Assembly (NCBI RefSeq): GCF_000143415.4
Contig: NW_003314266.1
Location: forward strand, 2,396,379-2,460,378
DNA: 64,000 nt
From: Selaginella moellendorffii
Taxonomy: Eukaryota > Streptophyta > Lycopodiopsida > Selaginellales > Selaginellaceae
Direction: 5' to 3'
Shown: piece by piece, positions 43,601-52,405 of the stretch
How the letters are laid out: each line of letters opens with the position of its first letter
Position numbering within the stretch: position 1 is the first letter of the stretch
The notes under the pieces: generated by a model
Database searches by the model: none
Told to the model about the DNA's origin: nothing
The model's input: only the letters and a program-made list of their open reading frames with translations
Position numbers and translations under genes: made by a program

Positions 43601-46269
43601 AGGCCTCACGCCATTTTGATTATAGATCGTTGTGAATATTCAGACACGAGGACTGAAAAGCGCACTGGTGGCGCGTCGAAGAAGGACAAACAGACAAGCA
43701 ATAGGAAAAAAGGAGGTACAAATTATATTTGCAATGGCGTGTGGTCTCATGCCATTCCTTGCAGGAGACACTTCTTCAAAGGCAAAACAGGCAAGCACCA
43801 GCCAAGCTCAAACTGACAGTGGTCATAAAAAGCGAAAGCACGTTGGACAGTCGTCGGGATCAGAGGCGTTTGATTCGAAAAGGAAGAAGGGCAACGAAAA
43901 GATGATAGGTAATGCCTCGCGGTTATGGCGTGTGTGCTCATGCCATTCATTGCAGATCAAGGGCTGAGTGAAAGGAGCCAGTCACCACCTTCTGACTCAG
44001 ATTCCTATGGCGGACTCCCCTTCCCCAATCTCAATGGAGAGGTACAATGGATGAGGGATGCTTTTCAAGTCAGGGCCACGTTTTTCTCATCTCGTCGTCT
44101 TCGAAGGGTGCAAGAACGTGCAGAAACCATGTTAAGACAGTCGGGTGAGGATACGGTCCTAGGTCACGCACTAAAACAGGCTATGGATGTCTTGTATTTT
44201 GAGATGGAGACTCGGCCAGATGATTTTTCCAAGATGGTCCTGGAAAAACAAGCAATCCAGCCTGAGCAGCCTATGGAAGAAATGCAAGAGGGGGATGAGG
44301 AGCCAGAGAAAGATAATGAGCAGGAAGAGCAGAAGGACGAAGAGGAGGACGAAGAAGAGGAGGACGAAGAAGAGGAGGACGAAGAGGACTTGGATGGTCC
44401 TCACAATGGTGACGATCACAATAACGACGATGACGATGATGACGATGATGGCCAGCCTGAGGTGGCCAAAGAGCAGCGGAGGAAGGTCATACAAGACAAA
44501 CCATCAGGTAAATAATAGTACATCCATTCCTAACCTTTTACCATTTCTAACATTGTCCATGTAGGTCGCAGAAGAAATGGTAAGTAGAGATTATTTAGTT
44601 GAATTAAGATACAAACTCTAGCCTTTAGTGTCGAGGAAGGATAGTGCCAAGCAAGGGTCGAAACGTATGTCCAATCCTTCAGAATCAGCAGTGCGCCCAA
44701 GTGATATCGGTCCTAGTTCCTCAATAGCAGTTGATGGTAAATACAGTATAGTCGATTCAATGTGCTAATGAGTTTGTTTTTAGTAGCACGGGAGGATACC
44801 ATCTCAATCGAAGGGAGATATTTGGACATGCATATGGATCCGCCAGTGGACTCTACTTGCCTGCAAGAGTCATTAGAGCTGGTGGAGGCTACTATCCATA
44901 TCAACGCCAAGCAAGCTGACCACGCTCCACTTGATGCTGCCCATACCACTGAGTCAATCTTGTCCACGTATCCAACTGACAGTGACCAGGCGCCATTGGA
45001 CCCGCATGAGGCCGCCCCAGCCGCCGAGCCGGTCGTATCCTCATTTCCAACGTGTGCCCAATCGTCTGACTACGCGCCGTTGGAACCTCCCTACACCGCC
45101 CCTGCTGCCTGTTCGGTCATGTCCACTTTGCCAACGGAGGCACCAGCTGAAATGGCGTGTGATCACACGCCATCGGAACCACCCCATGCCACTGTTGAGC
45201 CAGTTGTACCAGAGTCTACAGCTGAAATGGCATGTGCCCACACGCCATCGGATGCGATTGACCCCACATTGCAGAGGAGAGTATTTCCGCCCTTCACGTT
45301 TCCTCGACCAAAACCCTCTGAACGACCATCGGGAGCACCATTCGCTAATATTGTAGATGGTAAAATTGACTTGTACCATTTTTTATGCTAACGCATTTCA
45401 TTTCAGAGTCACGGCGAAAGTACTGTATCGTTTTTGATCTGAACGGTGTCCTTTTCTCCCATGAGCGTGGCTCGTCCTCGAATGTCACTGCACCCTCCAA
45501 AGCCTGCGGTCGCAAGTTGGTCAAAAGAGACAGATTCACATTAATCACACGGGAGAAACTGCGGGATCTAATAATGACCATGCGACACTTAAAACAGAGG
45601 GCCGGGTTCAATTTGCAATTGGGAGTTTGGACATCCATGATGCGCCACAATGCATTAACGTTGCTACAGATGATGCATGATCAGACGCGAGTAATATTAC
45701 CATTTGACTTTCTCCTAACGCAGGAGGATTGCTTGACTATGGTCCATGTGAGGGGTAGCAAGCCCATCTTCGTCAAGGCAGAGGCTGTAGTGATGAACCG
45801 GACTGCTAGGTCAAGTGAAATCCTCATCATCGATGACTCGCCGATTAAAACTGCAGCGAACACGCACACATATGCAGTGCACCCCATCTCTTGCAGTATG
45901 GAAACTAGGGAGAAGAAACCGTATGTTCTGGGGGACCTTGCAAAACGGCTTGAAGCGATGGTGATAGAGAACCGGCCAGTCCAGGAGGTGGCTGCAGAAA
46001 TCAACCAAATGGCAGATGGAACGGTATATCAGAAGCCATTTGATCGGACAGACACCAGTCATCATTTATGGCATGTATATTGTCTAGCCAAGCACTATCC
46101 GCATCTCCATAATCTGCTCAACCGGATGGGTTCTTCGACCACTGAACATGAGCGTGGACGTATTAGAGAAGAGATGGCATTACTATTGGGTTTAAATCCT
46201 GATAGTGTGGAGAGTGATGAAATTCCAAGATTATTGTATAGGCGTTGGAGGCAAAAAATAACAGTCTGA
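40679..46269 (+). CDS. ParB-like domain / HAD (FCP1-NIF-type) fusion protein of the element
   Basis: Eleven exons summing to 4,914 nt (1,637 residues): 40679-40681 (ATG alone), 40921-42099, 42154-43462, 43513-43587, 43626-43715, 43765-43908, 43956-44507, 44565-44579, 44629-44736, 44784-45359 and 45407-46269; all junctions are GT-AG and in phase. Residues ~225-310 resemble a ParB/Srx domain (VSRIEIQSKYNHRLVSDEWV ... FYAVSGQHSSLAMQ). Residues ~755-810 resemble a degenerate DNA-methyltransferase end (MLSWVFNAIAG ... EYNCGGLFFRAALLKG). A Lys-rich, then Glu/Asp tract follows, then APLDP/AEPVV repeats. The C-terminal ~285 residues are HAD-like: YCIVFDLNGVLFS, GVWTSMMRHNA, EILIIDDSP. The nucleophile motif is DLNG, not DxD. 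Confidence 0.75.
40682..40920 (+). other. First intron, splitting after the ATG, with three palindromes
   Basis: ATG|GTAAGT at 40679-40684 and TTTTTGAACAG|GCG at 40920. Palindromes at 40707-40728, 40784-40805 and 40844-40865. The in-frame continuation ARNCVLLPATVNV begins directly at the acceptor. Confidence 0.75.
42100..42153 (+). other. 54-nt intron containing a palindrome
   Basis: CAG|GTAAGC ... ATTGCAG|GAA. The palindrome occupies 42121-42142. The length is a multiple of three with no stop, so retention would add 18 residues. Confidence 0.8.
43588..43625 (+). other. 38-nt intron consisting largely of a palindrome
   Basis: CAAG|GTAAGG ... ATTATAG|ATC. Palindrome at 43593-43614 (left half-site degenerate: GTCACGTGAGG). 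Confidence 0.75.
43716..43764 (+). other. 49-nt intron with a palindrome next to the acceptor
   Basis: GGAG|GTACAA ... CCTTGCAG|GAG. Palindrome at 43734-43755, ending 9 nt before the intron end. Confidence 0.8.
43909..43955 (+). other. 47-nt intron with a palindrome next to the acceptor
   Basis: ATAG|GTAATG ... CATTGCAG|ATC. Palindrome at 43925-43946, again ending 9 nt before the intron end. Confidence 0.8.
45152..45248. repeat. Two 22-bp palindromes in a coding exon of the ParB/HAD gene
   Basis: 45152-45173 (a perfect palindrome with GATC at its centre) and 45227-45248, exactly 75 bp apart and in the same frame. They encode AEMACDHTPSE and AEMACAHTPSD, so the repeat adds to the degenerate peptide repeats of this linker. 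Confidence 0.9.
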
Positions 46270-46676
46270 GATGGCATGTATTTATTTAAAAATGTAACTT
46301 ATTATGGCATGGGGTTCCATGCCATTGTATTAATATTAAAAGACAATTCTTTGAGAGGATTTGCATTATACTAGAAGTGTTACAGCATGTTATTGGAAGT
46401 CTACGAAGTTGTTTTATTAATAAGGGGAAAGTAAAGATTGAATGGGGACTTGGGCTCCACCTAGACTCGGAGCAACTGAGCTAATATTAAAAGGATGGAA
46501 AGAAATTGGACGACGATGACAAGGAGAAGAGAGAGGTAAAGCAGTGAGAAGTGATTGAGTAGACATTTCCTTGTTTAAAATAAAATGGCATGTGCCTCAA
46601 TACAGTTGAATTTTGTTATATTTATATACTATATAAAGGTTTGGAAACCTTATTTTACAAGTGGGATAATGACAAT
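46270..46676. repeat. Right end of the element
   Basis: Non-coding. One full palindrome at 46304-46325, half-sites at 46271-46279 and 46585-46600. A local inverted pair AAGTGGGAT/TTCCCACTT lies beside and partly within the right terminal repeat. Confidence 0.8.
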
Positions 46677-46700
46677 TCCCACTTTAACAAAATAGAGCTT
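46677..46700 (-). repeat. Right terminal inverted repeat
   Basis: 24 bp; its reverse complement starts AAGCTCTATTTTGTTAAAGT and matches 33411-33434 at 23 positions. Confidence 0.9.
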
Positions 46701-49178
46701 ATATTGAAATCATTTTGTTTTATATGTTTGATTTTTTTCGAAATACCAAATATTTAAGGTTTTTATTATAGAATATATTTGAGATTTAAACATATAAATT
46801 ATTATAAATTCTTAGACTTTCAAATACAAACTACTATAGATATACATTTAGATTTCTTAATGTTTAATACTATTAATCTAATTAAAATTTTATTAATATT
46901 TTAATTTATAAGAATAACTCCTTTCTCCTAGGCATGTCAAGGGGCTTTCTATCAATCCAAAGAGACACCATTGAGGAGGAAAATAACAGTTGCCCATCCT
47001 TCAACCACATGGACTTCTCTCTAGAATAGTACCATAAAGTAGTTGGGAAGGCCTTTAAGCCATGACACTACTTGCTCTCTAGGGAAGTTTCATAGGGCTT
47101 TTACTTAGTGGAATAGGGAGCCAATGCATGAGCTTTAAGTTCATACTTAGGTTATAGCACTATTTGGATTAGAATGGACTAAAGAAGAGAAGTGATCTTT
47201 CATGAGTATATAGGCCTAATGCTACCACTTGAGCTCCACTAGATGGTGGCCATGAACTAAAAGACTGGAGTTTCTAAACTTCTAGGATTTATAGAGACCT
47301 TGAGCTTTAGATTTGTGTAAGTGATTAAATTTTTCATTCTACTTTAGTCATTTAACTATACATTTGACCATTTGGAGAAGTCTCACTTACAACTTCTATA
47401 AGTTTTATTCTTGACTTAGGGACATATTACCCTCGTAAATAGCATCTATACCATTTAACCTTTGCATTTGGTCCAAGTGCTCCACATATCCAATCCCATA
47501 ACAAACACCCAAAAGTACTATTAACATATCAATCTATTATGTTAAAACTATATTCATTCACCTTTGTATCATGGGCAGTCCAAAACCACTTGCACTATAG
47601 TCTCATCTCCCTGGGCTATCCATTTAGTCCTGGAAGCATGAGTTGCTTTGAAGGAAAGACTAATCCATATGGGGGGAATTGTCACCACCAAGCAGTTTGT
47701 TGAATTAGGCCTAGATGTTCTGGCTCCACCAGCCTTGGTGCTTTTCTTGGTCAAGTTGTATCAAGTCCTCGATAGCTGCACTGGTCTCTTTGTGGATAAT
47801 ATGAATTATATGTTATATTTCCAGGTCTGGATCTGGATCAGAAGTAGCCTCATTATGATACAGAGCAATGAAGGTTGATTTAATTCTTCCATCTGGGACC
47901 AGCTTGTGGTGGACTGGCTGGGAGCCCAGGTGGCATAACCATACAGCAACTCAGATTTGGTAGCGCTCTCATTGGGCATCCCACTGGTACATGACAGCTT
48001 GACATAGATTAGGTTGTCCCCTATTCCACTATTCTTGGCTGGTATTTTGGTGTTAAGCAATCAAAGTTGAGGAAATGTGGCCCTTTATTCCAATTATGCC
48101 TGGTAGATTTAACATAGCCATTAATTAAAGAGTAGCAAAAATCCTATGGCACTCTTTGGGAAATCACCAAGTATGTCTCAATAGCCTTCTTTTTTTATTT
48201 TCTTTTCAATCCAATTCCTTCCATGTTTTCTCAAGTGGCAAAGTATGCCTCCTACTTTCTATCAACACTATTGCCCCTTGAAAAGAGGAAAATCAAGAGT
48301 CTTGAGATAAAAGAAAAAGAGGGAGAGGCATTACATAAAAGCTGAGATGGAAGATGATTAAAAATGCTTCTCTAACAGGGCATTAATCTTTGGGCAAAAC
48401 TACAAGGTTTATAGTCACATTTTGATAAGGATATTATTGCTTGTAAAAACAAGTGGAAGCTAATTTGGAAAAGAGGATAAAACTCACAACAATAAGTTTT
48501 TTCCATGGTGTTTTTTCTTTTTTTACAGGTCTGACAAGTGTAAGACAAACCAGAAGTTCAAAAAGTTGTACATGAAGGATCAATCAAAAGTGATGGAAAT
48601 GATGTTATTATTCTTGAGGGAGATGAGCAGCAAGTTGTTAAGCCAACATCTCCATCATCTTGTAAGCTTCAAAAAGAGACTAAAAATCAGTCAGTTGACC
48701 ATCAAGGATGACAAATCACAAAGTGCAAATGCTAGTAATGCATCGGGAAGTACTTGTCACAAAAGGACAAAAGGATCAAGAAAGCTGTGAAAGTTACAGG
48801 TGTAAAGATGATTGCCTACTTAGAACATTTGATAAGGTGATGTAAAAATCTTTTGACACTCTTGCTAACAAGCTTTGAATAGAAATAGCTCTTTCTATGT
48901 TTGATCCAACTCTTTTTGGAAATTGTTCTTGTATGAGTTTCTTCGCTTGAACATTATGCCGAGCAGCATTCTTCTCTGCTTCTGTCCACACACAAATTCC
49001 AACAGCTTTCAGTTGATCAAAACCATCTAGAGATCGTTGTAACTCGTCTCTAGCAAATTAGTGTAATGAATTCTCTCTTAAATGTTATTACTGTTAGTAA
49101 TTTCAAGCATTGTTATTACATCAGCATTTGGACCAACCTCAGGAACAAAAGAAAAACTGACTTGTCACAGATTGAAAA
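46701..49178. repeat. AT-rich decayed repeat region
   Basis: No gene recognised. 47328-47585 is homologous (roughly four-fifths identical by eye) to 3076-3345. A minus-strand open stretch at 48060-47806 (LIYVKLSCTSGMPNESATKS) may be a decayed retroelement piece but is not assigned. Short frames at 48566-48790 and 48991-48794 lack support. Confidence 0.5.
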
Positions 49179-51272
49179 TTAGTAAGGTATGTTACTTAGC
49201 TGGTTTTGAATCCTAGAGGCCTCCTTGGACAATCCCGTGGCAGCATAGACATTAGACATAAGTACATGAGCTGATGCACTTGTGCTCTCTAGCTTGACCA
49301 CGGATTGAAACGCAAGCTCTCCAACACCCACATTCTCCCACTTGACGCAAGCATCCAACACTACCATCCAGATGATCACATCAGGCTTCACAGGCATGCC
49401 CCTCACGACAGATACTGCTTCCTCGAGATGGTTTGCTTGAGCAAGAACGTCCACCAGGCAGGTATAGTGTTGGAGATTGGGAACGATGCCAAACTCTTCC
49501 CGCATGGACCGGAAGTACTCTTTGGCCTTGTCGACGAGCCCGGCATATCGGCACGCCGTGAGAACAGATAGAAAAGCGATGTGATCCGGTTGAATGCGTT
49601 CCTTCTGCATCCTCTCGAAGAGCTGGAAGACCTGCGAGGTGTTGCCTTGGAAGCTGTATCCCGCTAGCAGCGCGCTCCAAGTCACCAAGCTCTTCTTGCA
49701 AGCAGCCTCAAAGACCTCTTCCGCGTCGGGCATGCTCCCACACTTCCCATAAAAGTCGATGAGAGCGTTTGCTACTGCTGGAACCGTCTCAAATCCATCT
49801 ATGGATGCTCGAGCATGGAGCTCTCTTCCAGACTCCAAAGCTCCCAGGCTGCTGCAAGCCTTGAGAGCGGCAACGAAAGTCACAGCATCCGGTGAGCAGC
49901 CTTCTTCCTCCATGCGCGTCAAGAGCTCCAAAGCGATATTCCCATCTCCGGCCTGAGCATATCCTGCGATGAGACAGTTCCATGATACCACACTTCGCTC
50001 CTGAATGCGTTCGAAGACGCTGCGAGCATCGGCCATGCTCCCACACTTCGCGTACATATCCACCAGCGTGTTGGCCACCGCAGTGTGTGAATCATCCCCG
50101 AGCGTTGCAGCCAAGTCGTGGATAGCCCGCCCTTGTCTCAAACACTGGTCCTTGACAACACTCCCGTCCACCACCTTGCCTTGTTCTTTCTCGGCCAAGC
50201 ACGCACAAGCCTTCAAGGTTGCGAGTAGAGTGACACGATCCGGAGCACAGCCTTCGTCTTTCATGCGAGCGTACATCTCCATAGCCAGCTCTCCATCGCC
50301 ACTTTGAGCGTAACCCAGGATGATTGCGTTCCAAGCCACAACGTCGTGATGCTTCATGCGCTCAAACACCCGACGAGCGTCCACCATACTCCCACACTTC
50401 CAGTACATATCCACCAGCGAATTCTCCACGAACGGGCTCGAGTCGTCACCACTCTCGGCAGCTCGGAGATGCACAGCCTTCCCTCTCTCCAGGCAAACCG
50501 GCTTGAGCAACCTTCCATCGATCATCTTCCACTCTTCCTTCTCCGCCAAGCTCGAGCAAGCTTTGAGAGCCGCGAGGAGAGTGACGCGATTTGGAGCACA
50601 GCCTTCGCGTTGCATGCGTGAGTATAGATCCCACGCCATCTCTCCCTGACCACTTTGAGCGTAGCCGAGAATGAGAGCGCTCCATGACACCACTGTCCGG
50701 CTATGGATGCTCTCGAAAACTTGCCGGGCTTCGTCCAAGCTCCCACACTTCGCATACATGTCGACCAGAGTGTTGGGAATGAAGATGGTGGACGAGAAAT
50801 CGCCACTGCTAGAAACGTACTCGTGGATTTTCTTCCCGGCTTCCAGATCCCTGCTGTTCGTGCAGACCTTGAGAGCAGCGAGAATGATCCCAATGCTTGG
50901 CCTCATCCCCTCCCTTTGCAATCTCTGGAATTTTGCCAGCGTCTCTCGATCAGCTCCATTTCTTTTCTTTGCGTTGGATTTTCTGGGAGGAAATGCGTTG
51001 CCTTCCACCGCGTTGCGAGGCCAGGAAGATTTCTCGCTGAGCTTGAGCGGCACCCAGCTTGGAATGGAGCGCGAATCGATCCACAGTCCCGCGCCCGTGC
51101 TGGAATGCTTGAAATCGGGGAAATTCGGGCAGCTCTGGAAGAATGCCACAGTGCCTGGTGGAAGTGAAGATCTTAGAGGGAAGCTATATCGCAGAGCGCG
51201 TACCTTTGTGGCTCGATTGTCCCTCCACATCCAAGGCTGCTCGAAGAGATTGCTCCACAGCTTCTCCTCCAT
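49179..51272 (-). CDS. PLS-type pentatricopeptide repeat protein
   Basis: Single exon, 697 residues, ATG at 51272. After ~100 residues of N-terminal sequence with many aromatic and Arg residues (possible organelle targeting), PPR units run in P-L-S order. Examples are REGMRPSIGIILAALKVCTN, TLVDMYAKCGSLDEARQVFE, SRTVVSWSALILGYAQSGQG and REGCAPNRVTLLAALKACSS, with two ~120-residue blocks that are near-duplicates. The C-terminus (YTCLVDVLAQANHLEEA ... VIIWMVVLDACVKWENVGVG ... SAHVLMSNVYAATG) is an E motif; there is no DYW domain. Expected role: binding a specific mitochondrial or plastid transcript, probably for C-to-U editing with a partner. Target unknown. Confidence 0.94.
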   Translation of the reverse strand: MEEKLWSNLFEQPWMWRDNRATKVRALRYSFPLRSSLPPGTVAFFQSCPNFPDFKHSSTGAGLWIDSRSIPSWVPLKLSEKSSWPRNAVEGNAFPPRKSNAKKRNGADRETLAKFQRLQREGMRPSIGIILAALKVCTNSRDLEAGKKIHEYVSSSGDFSSTIFIPNTLVDMYAKCGSLDEARQVFESIHSRTVVSWSALILGYAQSGQGEMAWDLYSRMQREGCAPNRVTLLAALKACSSLAEKEEWKMIDGRLLKPVCLERGKAVHLRAAESGDDSSPFVENSLVDMYWKCGSMVDARRVFERMKHHDVVAWNAIILGYAQSGDGELAMEMYARMKDEGCAPDRVTLLATLKACACLAEKEQGKVVDGSVVKDQCLRQGRAIHDLAATLGDDSHTAVANTLVDMYAKCGSMADARSVFERIQERSVVSWNCLIAGYAQAGDGNIALELLTRMEEEGCSPDAVTFVAALKACSSLGALESGRELHARASIDGFETVPAVANALIDFYGKCGSMPDAEEVFEAACKKSLVTWSALLAGYSFQGNTSQVFQLFERMQKERIQPDHIAFLSVLTACRYAGLVDKAKEYFRSMREEFGIVPNLQHYTCLVDVLAQANHLEEAVSVVRGMPVKPDVIIWMVVLDACVKWENVGVGELAFQSVVKLESTSASAHVLMSNVYAATGLSKEASRIQNQLSNIPY

Positions 51273-51424
51273 CCTCGCGCCAGAGCTCTCTTTCTTCTTC
51301 TAGGTCATTGTGAGAGAGAGAGGTTATATAAGTAGGGCTTTTAAAAAATTGGAGCCTTCTCCTTCCTCGAGAAAAATGTTTGTCTAGCATCAAGAGAAGA
51401 AGAGAAAGATCGAAGAAAAAAAAG

Positions 51425-52310
51425 CTATGCCGCTCGATCGAATAGCTTCTCCACCACTACGGAAAATGCCGCAAATCCAGCGCAGCCCACGCAAGCTGCC
51501 TTTGGTCCAGCTGAAGAACACAAGAAAAATGGAACCTTCTTGAGCAAGAACAAGAAAAAAACGAAGAAAAGGAGAAGAAAAGTTCTACCTTTCGCAGACA
51601 AGCTCCCACCGGTGACACAGCCAGCCACCATCGTGTTCGTCATGTCGTGCCTCGCTCTAGCCTGGAAACAACAAAGATTCGATCGTGAGAACTAATCTCT
51701 AGAGACTTTCCGAGAACTTTGGAGGATCCCAAGAACTCCGGAGAGCTCGCGATCATTCAAGAGCTCTCTCTGGCAAGAACTACGTGAAAGAGAGGATACC
51801 TTTTCTATGATACACTCGGTTCCAGAGTAAATGGCTCCCATCACCGCGAAAGCCTTGGCCATATGGAGGCTCTTGCTGCCCATTTGCTTGGCGGCGTGTG
51901 TGAAGTGTTGCCTCACGGTCATTTGATCGGGGTTGAGTGGATTGTCCAGCGCTCCAAACAGCAATCCCATGAAAATCCCCATGCCGCCCCCTGGAAAGAA
52001 AAAAAAACTCTGTCAAGAACTCCCTAGGCCTAGAACGAAGAAACACGTTTGGAATTCCCATCGCCATTGGCGAAAGAGGAGAGAATCGAGGAGGAAACTC
52101 TTGACAATGGAGGAGGAAAGAGGATCAAAGAGGAAGAAATCCTCTCTTACCCATGACGCAGCTCACAATGCTCTTGACGGCGCAGTTGTTAAACACATCC
52201 TGCGCCTTCATCTCCTCGAATGTCGGTAGCTTGAGCGGCTCCACCGGCGGCGGCGGGGCGGAGGATCCATCCGAATCGGATGCCGGTGGCTCGGCAGACT
52301 GATCGACCAT
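51425..52310 (-). CDS. TIM22: Mitochondrial inner-membrane translocase subunit TIM22
   Basis: Four exons: 52310-52151, 51990-51800, 51661-51589 and a last exon ending at 51425. TIM22 is the channel of the carrier translocase, inserting multispanning proteins into the mitochondrial inner membrane. After a Pro/Ser-rich start (MVDQSAEPPAS), the Tim17/22/23 fold is visible as Gly-rich membrane segments: NNCAVKSIVSCVMGGGMGIF, the short AKAFAVMGAIYSGTECIIEK, HDMTNTMVAGCVTGGSLSAK and GPKAACVGCAGFAAFSVVVE. The conserved Cys pair positions and the R-x-x-x-D-x-x-N block are kept. The start codon is 95 bp from that of the divergent TRP1-like gene, so the two probably share a promoter. Confidence 0.93.
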
Positions 52311-52405
52311 TGCCAAGAACCATTGGGAAAAAACTTTTTAGGGTTCTTCCATACTTGTAGCAAGAACCCTAAATCCTTTTGAAACGAGGGGGCGAAACGC
52401 ACAGA
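52311..52405. promoter_or_regulatory. Short shared upstream region of TIM22 and TRP1 (divergent)
   Basis: 95 bp between the two start codons. It contains AACCCTAAA-type sequence (plus strand 52365-52374) and its inverse TTTTTAGGGTTCTT (52335-52348), the telo-box-like motif common in promoters of plant growth and housekeeping genes. Confidence 0.6.

Larger units (their letters stand above)
33411..46700. mobile_element. 13.29-kb DNA transposon with terminal inverted repeats and dispersed 22-bp palindromes
   Basis: Both ends carry a 24-bp inverted repeat beginning AAGCTCTATTTYGTTAAAGT and ending GGGA (left 33411-33434, right 46677-46700), identical at 23 of 24 positions. ATAT flanks both ends and may be a target-site duplication; as ATAT is its own complement it could also be part of the repeat. 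Inside are a minus-strand DDE-like transposase gene, a small minus-strand open frame, a plus-strand ParB-like/HAD gene, minisatellites and an interstitial telomere-like array. About 24 full 22-bp palindromes run throughout. It is a cut-and-paste-type element by structure; the family name is not known to me. Confidence 0.85.

Noticed and set aside
44171-44494. Minus-strand hydrophobic frame opposite the acidic tract
   Set aside because: It is the shadow of GAA/GAC-rich codons of the plus-strand exon.
33637-46325. Reading the palindromic repeats as a CRISPR-like array
   Set aside because: Spacing is irregular (tens to thousands of bases), copies sit in introns and exons, and the genome is eukaryotic.
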